64,000 bases of DNA from Odobenus rosmarus divergens (taxonomy: Eukaryota; Chordata; Mammalia; Carnivora; Odobenidae), in contig NW_004450945.1 of the NCBI RefSeq assembly GCF_000321225.1, forward strand, positions 293,422 to 357,421. Direction: 5' to 3'. Below, piece by piece: positions 1 to 11,641 of the stretch. The notes below the pieces were generated by a model that did no database searches, was not told the origin of the DNA, and worked only from the letters and a program-made list of their open reading frames with translations. The position numbers and the translations under genes are program-made. Positions within the stretch are counted from its first letter, which is position 1. Each line of letters opens with the position of its first letter.

Positions 1-389
1 ATAGCATAGCTGGCATTTTGGTCACCACTCAGGAGAGCAGCAGATTGTGTAAATTCCACAGCTCTGCATGTCAATTGTGAGGTACCTTGAAAAAATTTTG
101 TACAGGTTGACCTTGCTTTAAAAAAATCATAGAAAATATACAATTGTAGAAAATATAGCAGAAAGTCGAATCTAGTATCACATTTTAAAAGTCAAGGAGG
201 TTTAATTATTATGCATATGCACACATAACTTTTTCTAATGAAAACTAAAGCATAACGAATATTGAAGTTTATGTATAGAGTTAATATTGCAGAATATTTG
301 AAATGTCATGTGACAAACATCACATCTCAATAGTTAAATAGGCAAAAATGTGATCGAACTCTTAATAAATAAGGAAACGTAGTTCCAAA

Positions 390-715
390 AATATTTGGAA
401 CTCTATTGAACTTCACTAGTTATCAAAGGAATGTAAATGTAAATTATAAACAACATTTTTAACTTATTACTGAAAAAGACTTAAAACTAATTTTGCTAAT
501 GAAATTTTGGGATTACTCGTACACTGTTACATTTTCATGATGCTAAAGTTAATAGACACAACTCTTTGAAGAAGTAATTTGGCAATTAAAAATCAAGATC
601 TTAAAAATGTTATATTTGTCAAGCCAGAAATTTCAGTCCTGGAAATTTACCTAAAGAAATAATTCAAAGAGGAAACTGTATCCACATAGATATTGATTAC
701 AAAATGCAGTAGTAA
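390..715 (+). repeat. Old LINE-1 (L1M) ORF2 3' fragment
   Basis: Diverged match to the L1M ORF2 3' region (TCACTAGTTATCAAAGGAATGT, then a GTAATTTGGCAAT-like block and a CCTAAAGAAATAATTCAAAG block in the family's order). No coding capacity remains. The next L1 seems to sit in it. Confidence 0.45.
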
Positions 716-717
716 GC

Positions 718-1664
718 TAAGGTTAATACCCAATATATATAAAGAATTTCTACAACTCAATAACAAAAAACACATAGCCCAACTAAAAAATGGCTAAAAG
801 ACTTGAATAGACATTTCTTGGAAGAAGATATACAAATGGTCAGCAATCACATGAGAATATGTTCAACATCACTCATCAGTCGGTAAATACAAATCAAAGC
901 CACAATGAAATACCACCTCATACAAAAACAAAATTAAACAAAATAAAACAAAAGCAGAAGAAAAAGAAAAAAAGAAAATAGATGTTAGCGAGGATGTGAA
1001 AAAATTGAAATCCTTGTGCACTCTTGGTGGAATGTAGAATGGTGCAGCTTCTATGGAAAACAGTATAATTCCTCCAAAATTTTTTTTAAAAAATGGGATT
1101 ACTATATGATCCCACAATTCCACTCTTGGGAATATACCAAAAAAAAAAAGAAAAATGAAAGCAGGCCTTGGAGAGAGATTTGTAAACCTCTGTTCATAGC
1201 AGCATTATTCATAATAGTCAAAAGGTGGAAGCAACCCAAGTGTTCATCGACTGACAAATGGATAAACTAAAGGTGGTATATACATTCAATCAAACATTAT
1301 TCACTCTGAAAAAAGGACACTCTGACACACGCTACAATGTGGATGAATCTTGAAGACATTATGCTAAGTGAAATAAGCCATTCACAAAAATACAAATGCT
1401 GTCTGAACCCACTTACATGAGGTACCTAGAATAGTCAAATTCATAGAGACAGAAAGTAGAATGGTGGTTACCAGGGTTAGGAGTATGGGGAATGGGGAAT
1501 TATTTTAATGAGTATAGGTTTTTGGTCTTGCAATAGAAAGAAAAGGTTCTGGATGTTGGTTGCATTAGAACATGAATGTACTTACCACTACTAAACTGTA
1601 CACTGAAAAATGGTTAAGATGGTAAATTTAATGCTATGTGTATTTTAGCACAAATTAAAAAAAA
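718..1664 (+). mobile_element. LINE-1 (L1MA/L1MB-like), 5'-truncated, ends in poly(A)
   Basis: Covers the end of ORF2 (AAAGAATTTCTACAACTCAATAA, TGGCTAAAAGACTTGAATAG, a GCAGCATTATTCATAATAG block) and the 3' UTR (CTGTACACTGAAAAATGGTTAAGATGG), finishing in an A-run at 1651-1664. Stops and frameshifts break the reading frame. No reliable target duplication is seen. Confidence 0.85.
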
Positions 1665-2027
1665 AACCACAGCAATCTGATACTTCGGAAGTAAGAAAAT
1701 TACAGTCAATATTGGCAGGTCATGCGATAGAGACAATACAACCATTAGATGTTATAATTATACATAGTATAAGAAATCTTATAATATTTAAATTTTAAAA
1801 CAATTCAAAACTCATATTTAAAGATATGCAATCAAATATAAAAATGAAAATAAGTGAAGCATTAAGATGTGTAGGACTGTATCTGTATAAACTTGTGATG
1901 TTTTATTTATATTATTTTACAATAATATTTGTGAAAGAAATAAAATTGGTACTACGCCTCCAAAAAGAGGGTTTTAATATCTTTTCTTTTATGGGAAAGA
2001 ATCGAAACTAAATGTTCTTTTCTTTAT

Positions 2028-2370
2028 TAAGTTTTTTTATTTTAATTGCTATATAGTTAACATACAGGTATACAATACAGTGATTCAATGATTCTATACA
2101 TCACTCAGTGCTCATCATGATAAGTGTACTCTTGGGGCGCCTGGGTGGCTCAGCTGGTTAAGCGGCTGCCTTCTGCTCAGGTCATGACCCGAGGGTCCTG
2201 GGACTGAGTCCTGCACTGGACTCCCTGCTCAGCAGGGAGTCTGCTTCTTCCTCTCTTCTCTCTTCCTCTGTGCCCCGCCCCCCATGCTCTCTCTCTCTCT
2301 CTCAAATACATAAAGAAAATCCTTTAAAAAAAATGATGTGTACTCTTAATCCCCTTCACCTATAGAAACA
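2028..2370 (-). mobile_element. LINE-1 3' UTR fragment (carnivore type), split by a CanSINE
   Basis: Antisense copy of the carnivore L1 3' UTR (TATAGTTAACATACAGG, CAGTGATTCAATGATTC, CTCAGTGCTCATCATGATAAG). It stops at the SINE and resumes after it with TACTCTTAATCCCCTTCACC. Confidence 0.8.
2134..2337 (+). mobile_element. CanSINE (SINEC), full length, nested in L1
   Basis: Head GGGGCGCCTGGGTGGCTCAG, a (CT)n tract and an A-rich tail. Flanked by a perfect 10-bp target duplication GTGTACTCTT (2124-2133 and 2338-2347) that lies inside the L1 3' UTR, so the SINE came later. Confidence 0.95.
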
Positions 2371-2784
2371 AATGTTCTTCCTCCCCATGGAAAAGTGCAC
2401 ACATAAGTAACTTGTACATAGATAAGCCGCTTTAGAAAGAGAAGTCAAAAGACGTATTTCATTTGGGATAAGAGCAATGAAATAAACTGGAATTTGAACA
2501 ATGAACTACAGAAAATCACAAGGATACAAAGAAACTGAGAGTATTACTGAACATTTTATGTTTTAGCAGATCTAATTTGTGATTCATTTTTAATATTATT
2601 ATTATTGTTTTATTGAATTTTTTCCTCTTAGATGTATGGTATTATGAGATTAACAAGCTTACTTTGTTTTTGTTCATACCTAATGCTGCAAAGACAATTT
2701 GCTATTGACTGTATATCCAATTTTGTAACGCACATCAACAGAAAAATATAATTTGGTAAATATTCTTTATAATAAGTAGTTTTT

Positions 2785-2981
2785 TTTTAAAACTTTTATT
2801 TATTTTTTTTTGAGAGAGAGAGAATGACAGAGAGAGAGAGATAATGAGAGGGCTGAGGGTCAGAGGGAGAAGCAGACTCCCTGCTGAGAAGGGAGCCCTA
2901 TGTGGGACTCGATCCCGGGACTCCAGGATCATGACCTGAGCCGAAGGCAGTCGCTTAACCAACTGAGCCACCCAGGCGCCC
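2785..2981 (-). mobile_element. CanSINE, full length
   Basis: Reverse orientation: poly(T), (GA)n, then the tRNA-like head CTGAGCCACCCAGGCGCC. A 17-bp target duplication TATAATAAGTAGTTTTT flanks it (2768-2784, 2982-2998). Confidence 0.95.
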
Positions 2982-2999
2982 TATAATAAGTAGTTTTTA

Positions 3000-3990
3000 A
3001 AGGATACCGATGTTAGCTTTAAGTGTTTATTCATTCAATACATATATTTTTTTCTTCACAAAATAATTTATAACTGACATTTAAAATTCACAAACATGTC
3101 AGATGTTTCCAGATGTTATTTAACATGCTACATTTTTTCTTAACATGCTACATTTTTTTCTAACCATAAAAATGAGGTAAGAGCCCTCCTTCCCTTTGTG
3201 ATAGTCAAATATTCTGTGAGCATAAGTGAAATCATATAAAAACCACCATATATAAAACGGTTAAGATTTAAATGAAGAGTTCATTATGAAGCAGCCCTCT
3301 GGAGAAAAAGAGATAGAAAGGAAGATAGTGCAGAGGTACGCGGCCCCAAAATGTGGCTCGGTGAGCACATGAAAGTGAGACCCCAGAAAAAACAAGAGGG
3401 TAAGGGACACTCACAACAGGCCCTGCCATACTTGACTGGCCCTTCCTACTATTTGCCCAAGACCCAGCTTGGGTTGGATGTTCAACTTCCTGACTGATTT
3501 GTGATGGATTCTTGAATGATAGCTGACTTCTCTGTGCCTGGAGATTAAACAACTTTTATCTCAAATGGTAAGTTACTGGTGATGAAATGGAACAATGCAT
3601 TTAAATTGCCTACCAGAGAGTCTAGTACATTACATGTGAACAGAAAATGGAAGTTCCTGCCCTCACTGCTTGACTTCAAATGATCTTATTTGTCTCTTGT
3701 TCCCAAGGAACTACATGTACTGTAAGGGAACCATAGCTGAGACTAATTCTTACTCTCCCCAAAGCCCAACACAATTCTTTACATGTGATAGGTACTTGAT
3801 ATACATTTATTGATTAACACAAGCATTCAATAAACATTTTTTGCTCGATCAACATTGCAGCAGGAAATATATGGTTTTAAAATGCTTTCCTGATTTATTG
3901 TAAGAAGTCCAAAGTACCGAAATGAAGAGTAACTGGGAAGCCATCTCCTACCTTACTATTTAAGAAGAAGGAAAGAATCCTTACTGGAAT
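3000..3990. other. Single-copy intergenic DNA
   Basis: No gene or repeat family recognised. The only structure is a 20-bp local duplication TAACATGCTACATTTTTTCT at about 3120-3160. Confidence 0.5.
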
Positions 3991-3994
3991 TGCT

Positions 3995-4200
3995 GTAATA
4001 ATTATAATTCTTTACGTTTATGCACTTCAATATACCTTACAAGGCATTATCCTCTATAACCTGATCCTAACAACAATACATGAGAAAGCTAAGAAGCAGT
4101 AATTATTATTCCCGTTTTAGCATGAGGCTCAAACGGGGTGATGTGACTTGCAAATATATAGTAAATGTCAGCAAAGGGACCTGAATCCGTGTCTGCCACA
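3995..4200 (-). repeat. MIR element
   Basis: Diverged reverse MIR: the CATTATCCTC...CAACAAT core, ATTATTATTCCCGTTTTA, then a GTGACTTGCAAAT-like block and a CTGAATCCGTGTCTG end. Confidence 0.7.
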
Positions 4201-4929
4201 CCATGTTCTTGTTACAATACTGCCTTGGTTTACACAGAACAAGATGTGTTCCGACACAAGCCCTCATACAGCCTTGCAGACCTGACCTTATAATTTGCCT
4301 ATTTCCATGTACCATAGAACTCGTCAGTTTCTTCATCACCTGGCTTCAGAGTGTTTAGCTCTGAGTCTACACCTAGTCTTGTATTGTGGTTTATCGAGAC
4401 AAGTTGAATTCCCCCTGAGAAAGACACACACACAAAATGATTTTTATTAAAATTATTGTAATCATCATTGTTATTTCATATGGACTGCTCTACCAATGCT
4501 TTTCATACTCCATTCATAATAAATAATCATCACTTTTGAAATTTTTTACCTTACCCTTGAAGACCCACAACTCAGAGCTAAGGTTTTGAAAAACTCTTAG
4601 TGTAAAATTGTTTAGTCTGCAAACTAAGTGAAGTTGGCATCTCGAGAGGGGGACTGCCAGCATCGTTCCCAGCCCTTGTTGATAGCAGCTGTCTGTCATG
4701 AGCACAAGTGCCATGTGATTTGGCTTCACAAGCCAGTCTTGCTGACATAACAACCTGATATCTTGTTACTTAAGAAGCTCTGGTGTATTAGGGAACATTA
4801 AATCATGTGGCTGCCTTTATTCATCGCATGGGCATGTCTTAATCTAAGATATGGAACAAAAATTGGGACTGATTGACAGCACAATTCAGGGATACAGAAA
4901 CCACATGCTATCATATATGTGTCCTTCAT

Positions 4930-5080
4930 ATTAGCCTTGCATCCCTTCTCATGCCTGCAGCCAATCAATCATTGTTTACCATGCACCTACTATATACAAA
5001 GTACAGGATTATGGGGAAGATTATTCTAAATCTGACCCATTCTCTGCTCTCAACAAATTGTTAGAATCTCAGAGAAGGTA
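4930..5080 (-). repeat. L2 3' end
   Basis: Reverse L2 tail: ACCATGCACCTACTATATAC, then a GATTATGGGGA-like block and CCCATTCTCTGCTCTCA. Confidence 0.6.
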
Positions 5081-5095
5081 AGAGTAGACATACAG

Positions 5096-5289
5096 GGACG
5101 CCTGGGTGGTTCAGTTAGTTGAGCGTCTGCCTTCAGCTCAGGTCATGATCCCAGGGTCCTGGGATTGAGTCCCGCCTCCGGCTCCCTGCTCAGCGGGGAG
5201 CCTGCTTCTCCCTCTGCCTGCCTCTCCCCCTGCTTGTGCTCACTCTCTCTCACTTTCTGAGAAATAAATAAATAAAATCTTTTAAAAAA
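5096..5289 (+). mobile_element. CanSINE, full length
   Basis: Head GGACGCCTGGGTGGTTCAG to an AAATAAATAAATAAAATC tail. Near-perfect 15-bp target duplication AGAGTAGACATACAG / AGAGTAGACAAACAG at 5081-5095 and 5290-5304. Confidence 0.95.
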
Positions 5290-5608
5290 AGAGTAGACAA
5301 ACAGATATCACAGAAAGAGGATGGGAGCTATAGACAGTTACAGAGTACAAAGGAGTTTTAAAAAAATAAAAATTAAAGAAATCACCCCAATTGCTTCTAT
5401 CTGGCAAATTGTCTCCTCCATGTATATTCCTTGGTTTTAAACAATTCTGTTAAAACCTAACATCCCACACTCTCACTTTGTATCCTATGTTGGTTCTTCC
5501 CCGATTAATTGCCATCCAAAAAATTAAGGTCTCTTTTTTTTTTGCCCTGCTATTCCTACTCTTGGTTTTAGCAAGAAACAGATTAGTTCTGCTCATTAAG
5601 TGGCTTTA

Positions 5609-5818
5609 TTTTTTTTCATTTTATTATTTTTTAAAGATTTTATTTATTTATTTGAGAAAGAGAGAAAATGAGAGAGAAAGAGAGAGCATGAAACGGGGGA
5701 AGGTCAGAGAGAGAAGCAGCCTCCCCGCTGAGTAGGGAGCCCCATGTGGGACTTGATCTCAGGATCATGACCTGAGCCAAAGGCAGACTCTTAACCGACT
5801 GAGCCACCCAGGCGCCCC
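5609..5818 (-). mobile_element. CanSINE, full length
   Basis: Reverse element ending in GAGCCACCCAGGCGCCCC. Imperfect target duplication CTCATTAAGTGGCTTTA / CTCATTAGTGGTTTTA at 5592-5608 and 5819-5834. Confidence 0.93.
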
Positions 5819-5834
5819 TCATTAGTGGTTTTAG

Positions 5835-7100
5835 ATCCTATGTTTTATTTTCTGCTAATAGAAGTCTTGGCATCCATACAGCTAAAATTTCAAAGGAGCT
5901 AAGAAAGGGGTTATCCAATTGTCTGGACTCAAGCACATGACTTCCTACTCGGGACCATCTCTCACAAAGGACAGTGGGGGAGAGACAACATATGACAGCA
6001 AGACGTGCATCCTACTACGGAAAATTCTAAAGGTCAGACTGCGAGTGACCTGCTCTTATATGTGAATTTCACAGTGACTAAAGAACAAATGTTCTGAAGA
6101 GATTAGCTGGATAAAATGACTATTATAAACTCACCATTTATGTATGTCAGGACAAATGGAGCAGCCTAAGAGCATTTTTTTTTTCTGAATTTCTTTGAGG
6201 TATGACAGAGAAAATTAATTTGAGACTAGAGAATAGGAAGGGAGAGTTATAAATTTGGAATTTGACAAATAAGGCATGCTTATACAATGTGCCAAGATTG
6301 AAATAAAAAATGAACTCATGAGAAAATCCCAAGTCCTTGTGAAGAAGTCTCTTCTCTTAAAAATTTTTTTGCCAGTCAGTCTTTCTTCTATTTTTTTTCT
6401 TTTCATCTTCTTGTTGTTACTCTTGTTTTTATTGTGTCTCTAAAGTTTTGAGCCATAATCAGATCATCACCACTGTCATCATCACAGAAAAAAATACATT
6501 AAAAGTGGGTATGCATTTTTTCTGAGTTGTGTACAAGCTAACACATAAACATTAAGTTCCATTTTAAGCTTTAAGCCTCGAGGTGGGGGAGGGGTTTACG
6601 GAACCTACTAAAATTAAATAATAGTATTTATATGTATATCTATTTACATAGATATGATATGTATATAGGGCAACTATAAAGTTATAGTGCTGGTTTTTCG
6701 TATGCATATATACACCCGTGCCCACACACACAGCCCACACAGCCCAGGCAGTACTCTTACTATATATATGTATGTGTACACGCAAACACACATGTACAAT
6801 ACTTTATATAGCACTTTGTCCATCTGTTTAAGAAGTTTCCATATATTCCCCTCAATAGAGATAAATGTGCACATGTGTTTCCAATTTAAGATCAGGTGAA
6901 TCCATCTCTTTATTTCTACCCCGCATATGGTATATAGTGCCCCCAAACACAGTCAGTGGTTAGTAAATATTGTTTGAACTAAACTGGATTGAACGGTGAA
7001 AATCACCACTAATGAATTAAATCAGCGCAACATTGATAGGATGGGTAACACAGGCACAATGAGACTTGGCTTAAAACTATAATCAGAATAGTTCAAGTCC
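5835..7100. other. Single-copy intergenic DNA with a CA/TA-rich patch
   Basis: No gene or repeat family recognised. At 6620-6800 the DNA is rich in TATATG and ACACAC steps without a clean unit. Short open frames here are low-complexity. Confidence 0.5.
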
Positions 7101-7109
7101 TGGGGTGTG

Positions 7110-7255
7110 GAAGTATTATGGTGCAGTAAAGAGGGCATATCCAGACGCGGAAGTCAGAGAATCTGGGTGTGAGTCTCAGCTCTGCCATTGGGGAGCTGTG
7201 TGACTGGGGACGATTTATTTAACCTCTCCTAATAGTGCTTGCTTGTTGAAGCATG
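7110..7255 (+). repeat. MIR element
   Basis: Forward MIR core: GTCTCAGCTCTGCCATTGGGGAGCTGTGTGAC-like stretch followed by TTTAACCTCTCCTAATAG. Confidence 0.65.
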
Positions 7256-7464
7256 AGACAGCAAACTAAATAACATGTACAGGCAACCTGTACCTGCTAA
7301 GTACTTGCTACCTATTGCACGCTTTCTCCTCTTCTGTCCTAAGTTTCAGCTGCTTAATATTTGGCAGTAAGATCTTTGTCTTTCCTGGCATTTAAATGTG
7401 CACAATGTGCACTCCCTCTCCTACTTAAAAGAAAATTAAATGCTTAAAAGTATTAGACCTTTGA

Positions 7465-7671
7465 GGGGCACCTGGGTGGCTCAGTCGTTAAGCGTGTGCC
7501 TTCGGTTCAGGTCATGATCCCAGGGTCCTGGGATCGAGCCCCGCATCGGGCTCCCTGCTCAGTGAGAAGCCTGCTTCTCCCTCTCCCACTCCCCCTGCTT
7601 GTGTTCCCTCTCTCACTGTCTCTCTCTCTCTCTCTGCCAAATAAATAAATAAATAAAATCTTTAAAAAAAA
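7465..7671 (+). mobile_element. CanSINE, full length
   Basis: Head GGGGCACCTGGGTGGCTCAG, (CT)n, then an (AAAT)n tail. Perfect 13-bp target duplication ATTAGACCTTTGA at 7452-7464 and 7672-7684. Confidence 0.95.
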
Positions 7672-7799
7672 ATTAGACCTTTGAATTAGTTCAGTTATCC
7701 TATCCCTTATGTTATTCAACCAGCATGTATCTTCCTGTGGAAAAGATAACTGTGACCCGTCCACTTTCACCCAAGTACGTTAATCCTGGCGAGCCCTCC

Positions 7800-7975
7800 T
7801 GGTTAGGGAGCAACGAAGTGGCACGGCAGTTGGGAGAGTGAGGGCAAGACTGAAGGGACTGTGACCATGGACAAATCATTTCTCCATCCTCTGGGCCACA
7901 GTCCCTCCCTATCTTTAAAATGAGGTAGTTACACCGTATCTCAGGTTATCCTGGGTTTGGTGATTCTGCATGCAG
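7800..7975 (+). repeat. MIR element
   Basis: Weak forward MIR: CATGGACAAATCATTTCTCC, then CAGTCCCTCCCTATCTTTAAAATGAGG. Confidence 0.5.
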
Positions 7976-8045
7976 ATAAATATTCTTGTTTATTTTAATT
8001 TATAAGAAACAACAGAAATAGAAGTGGGGGGAAAAAAAGGAGAGT

Positions 8046-8192
8046 TATTTGACCCTATCAGAAAATGGATTCCTTTTTTTTTTTTTTTTTAAGATTTATT
8101 TATTTATTTGACAGAGAGAGACAGTGAGAGCAGAAACACAAGCAGCTTATTTGACCCTATCAGAATGGATTCCTTTTTTTTTTTTTTTTTTT
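8046..8192 (-). mobile_element. CanSINE tail fragment between long direct repeats
   Basis: Only the 3' part of a CanSINE in reverse (poly(T), AAGATTTATTTATTTATTTG, a GA-rich bit, up to AAGCAG at about 8144). It is bracketed by two copies of TTATTTGACCCTATCAGA...TGGATTCC plus poly(T), starting at about 8046 and 8147. The repeat is longer than usual for a SINE target duplication. Confidence 0.75.
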
Positions 8193-8765
8193 AATTTCCT
8201 CTGTCCCACAAGTGTTCAAATTTTTCAGCCAACTCTCCTTGGTAAAAATGTAGATCTTTGATTATACTTGCTTTGTAATTTGAATTATTGCTTCAAACAA
8301 GGACAGTTAATCTTATTCTCATATTCTCTCTTTATGCAACCTACCCTCTTTGACTGCTTGCTGAGAGCTTCCTGTGTGTGAGCTGCCTCGGTGCTATGGG
8401 CGCTGCACAAAATAAGACATGGTCCCTGTTGCCAGCTGAGAGACAGAAAGAGAGACAAGACACGTGAGGGAGAATAAATAAGTTCTCTAATTAGGGCATG
8501 AAAAGGTAGGGAGTTTTGAGGGGAGAGTGATTAATTCCGACAAAAGGAAGCAATGCTTAGTAATTAAAAATAAATGAATGTAAATTTCCATACACCCTGC
8601 TCAAGATAACTGTTTGCTTAAAAATAATACTATTTGAGAATGATGCAAATTTAGGCCTGCAATCCTGCCCATGGAAGGTTTTCTGCCAAAGTGCTAGATC
8701 CCACCTGCCCTGCTGAGAAAATAGTCAGATATGCAGAGGGGATTCTGGCCCAAACAGCCTTATCC
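8193..8765. other. Single-copy intergenic DNA
   Basis: No gene or interspersed repeat recognised. Confidence 0.45.
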
Positions 8766-8769
8766 ATCA

Positions 8770-8885
8770 ATCATGCTTCCAATTCATTCCTTGATTCATT
8801 CGTTCATTCATTCAGAAAATTTTTATGAAGGAACTCCTCTGTGCCAGGTACTGTCTGGGTGTTAGGGATACAGAAATAATTGAAC
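8770..8885 (-). repeat. L2 3' end
   Basis: Reverse L2 tail: ATTCATTCGTTCATTCATTC, then CTGTGCCAGGTACTGTCTGG and TTAGGGATACAGAAATAA. Confidence 0.75.
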
Positions 8886-8914
8886 TGACAAAGATTCACT
8901 ACCGATCCTTGGAG

Positions 8915-9925
8915 AAATGACTGATTCTAGGACTAGGGCAGGAAATATTCAAGATGAGCCTAGAGCATCTCTTAATGCCAGAAAGTAAGAAAGTGCAAAA
9001 AAAAATTGATGGTAATATGTCAAATGGGCATAGGAGTGACTGAAAGACTTCCCACTGGCCCAAGCTGGGACAATTTGAAGAACAAAATAAAGTAGTATTG
9101 GAATATAATCCAAAGTATAAAATAGAATATCTTCAAGTTTACACTGATAAAAATAAATGATTAAATAATGTATTAAATTGGTGAGAAGAGACAAATCTCC
9201 CATACAGAAGAATTCCAGATAATTTACCAGACACTTTGCCTCGTAGGAGTTGGAGCATAACTGCCCCTCCTTACATGTGGACTGAATATAGTGACTTCCT
9301 TCCAAAGATTACAATATGGAAGACTGGGTAGGAGGGAAATAACAGTACACTGGAGAAACCTGACAAACACTACATCAGCCAGGTGATCAAGGTCAACACC
9401 ATCGGTCATAAACCATGGTGATTGTATGTACTTTCTATATGTAATGAACACGGCACTTTACCTCTGTGACCTTCCTCTCCAAAATTCATAACATCAGTCT
9501 ATTCATGAGAATAACACCAGGACATTTCCAAAAGAGGATATTATGAGTACTCCTACAATATATCTGAGCAGTACGCTTTAAAACTCTCATGATCATCAAA
9601 AACAAGGAAAGTCCGAGAAACTGTCCAAGCCAAAGGGGAGCCTAAGGACACATGGCAACTCAATGTAACATCATGTCCTGGGTGGGATCCTGGATTAGAA
9701 AAAGGGCATTACAGAAAAATTAAAGAAATCTGATTAAACTACGGACTTTAGTTAATAATGTTTCAATATTGGTTCATCAATTGTGATAAATGCGCCATAG
9801 GAAAGGGACATGTTAATAATAAGAGGAACTGAGTGCCAGGTATATGGGAACTCTCTGTTGTCTTCTCAATTTTTTTGAAAATACAAAGTTGTTCTAAAAA
9901 TTAAAGTGTATTTAAAAATGGTCAC
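8915..9925 (+). mobile_element. LINE-1 3' UTR (L1ME-like)
   Basis: Order of blocks fits an old L1 3' UTR: AAATGACTGATTCTAGGACT, then CAAGATGAGCCTAGAG, CCCACTGGCCCAAGCTGGGA, TCAATATTGGTTCATCAATTG, ATATGGGAACTCTCTG and a terminal GTTCTAAAAATTAAAGT. Short open frames on either strand here are not genes. Confidence 0.7.
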
Positions 9926-10058
9926 CACTCAATGGAACTTAATAACTTATGTAAAATGAAAAGTAAAATAAACAGTATGTCAGATGAAAAAAATTCTGTG
10001 AAAAGAAGAAAGAAAAAAAGGAGTAGAGAGTGCTGGGAGTAGTATAATTTTATCCAGA

Positions 10059-10690
10059 GCAGTCAGATGTCTACTGAAGAAGGTAACATTTGAACAGACT
10101 TAAAAGCTGAGGCAGGGATCGCATAGCTAATGGGAGAAAGAGATTCCAAGAGGATGGAATAGAAAGGGCAAAGGCTCTGAGGTAGGAGCAAGCTTGTCAT
10201 GCTTGAGGAGTAGCAAGAACACCCATGTGGCTGTAATACAGTGGAAGTAAGACATATCATGGTTGGCCACACCATGTAGTGCAACCATAGTGTAAGCTAT
10301 TTATCTCTCATTCAGAGAGAGATGTGAAGCTGCTAGTGGATTCTGAGCAGAGGATCAGCATGATCTGATCTATTTTTCAATGGGATGGAATATCTCTGAG
10401 TGTTGCCCTGATCACACACTGCAGGGAGATCAGCAGAAGCAGGCAAGGCTGTTGCAATGATCTAGATAAGAAATGACAGTGGTTTCAGCTAGGGATTTAG
10501 AGGTAGAGGTGGTGAGAGGGGGTTGATTCTAGATACATTTTTAAAGAAAAGTCAATAGAGTGCTAACTGTTGGAAAGAAGGGTGTGGACGGAAAGACTCC
10601 ATGGAACAAGGATGGATGGCCATTAACCCAAAGGGGAAGATTGTAAAAGGAGCAGGTTTGTGGTGGAAGACCAGAAGTTCATTATGAAGA
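10059..10690 (-). repeat. L2 fragment (reverse)
   Basis: Reverse complement of the L2 3' region: GCAAAGGCTCTGAGG, GATCAGCATGATCTGATC, GGCTGTTGCAATGATCTAG, GAGGTGGTGAGAGGG, then GAAGACCAGAAGTTCA. It meets a forward L2 head to head at about 10690. Confidence 0.65.
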
Positions 10691-11641
10691 GTCTTTTTTT
10701 CTACCTCCTAAATATATTTCAGATTTGCCTTTCTGCTGTCTCCACTGCCACCTGTCTTATCAAATACCCATCGTTCTTTCTCCTGGACCTTTGCCGTGGC
10801 CCCTAACTGGACTCTCTGCTTCATTCTGATCCTCTTCCTACCAGTTTCCTGGAAATGAGTACGATCTTTTAAAAAGGTAAATGGGTCGGGTGCCTGTGTG
10901 GCTCAGTCAGTTAAGCTTCGGACTCTTGAGTTAGGCTCAAGTCACGATCTTGGGGTCATGAGCTAGAGCCCCGCGCCCGCTTTGCTCAGCAGGCACCTGC
11001 GGGAGATTCTCTTTTTCCCTCTCTGCTCCTTCCCCCTGCTGCTCACTTGCTCTCAAATAAATAAATAAATAAATCTTTTTAAAAAGTAATAAAAAATTAA
11101 AATGTAAATGGATCAAATCACTCACTGCATTAAGCTGTCCAAGTGATTTCCTTTCACTCTCTGGAGCTAAAATCCAAAGTTCTCTCTATAACTTCAACCT
11201 CATGTCCTTAACTCATAAATGCCAGTTCGTATTGGTCTTTTCTCAGTTCCTCCACAGCAAGCTCTTTCCTTCCCTCCCTCCTGCCCCGTTTTCCACTTCT
11301 CACTACCCTGCAGCCCCCAGAACATTTCTGCCTAGAATACATTTCCCAATAGCAGCACCTTCTTGGTCATTATACCTTGGCCTCAGAAAGCTCTCTTCTT
11401 TGTTCTTATTTAAAACATGCTTCCCCTTCTCCGTATTATTCTGTCTAAGCTACATGTTTACTTCTTATCACAATTTGTCATTCTGGTTCTTTTGTTTGTC
11501 TGTCTCTTTCCCCATCTAATCTATGAACTATATAATCAGGGGCCAGAGATCTAGCCGATAATCTCTTTAGTCCAGTAATTTATTCCAAATGCCGAATAGC
11601 CATAAGCCACACTAGGAGCTCAATAAGTATTTGATGAATTG
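10691..11641 (+). repeat. L2 element (forward), split by a CanSINE
   Basis: Forward L2: CTTTCTGCTGTCTCCACTGCC, TTTGCCGTGGCCCC, CAGTTTCCTGG...GATCTTTTAAAAAGGTAAATG, then after the SINE TCCTCCACAGCAAGCTCTTTCC and the tail GGAGCTCAATAAGTATTTGATG. The open frame at about 11202-11519 lies in it and is not a gene. Confidence 0.65.
10888..11103 (+). mobile_element. CanSINE, older subfamily
   Basis: Head GGGTGCCTGTGTGGCTCAGT, an unusual middle (ACTCTTGAGTTAGGCTCAAG, GGGGTCATGAGCTAGAGCC) and an (AAAT)n tail. Imperfect target duplication GTAAATGGGTC / GTAAATGGATC at 10877-10887 and 11104-11114. Confidence 0.9.

Noticed and set aside
8949..9305. 118-codon open frame on the - strand, the longest in the window.
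   Set aside because: It is antisense to an L1 3' UTR and rich in chance hydrophobic codons.
11202..11519. 105-codon open frame rich in Ser, Phe and Pro.
   Set aside because: It lies inside a forward L2 element.
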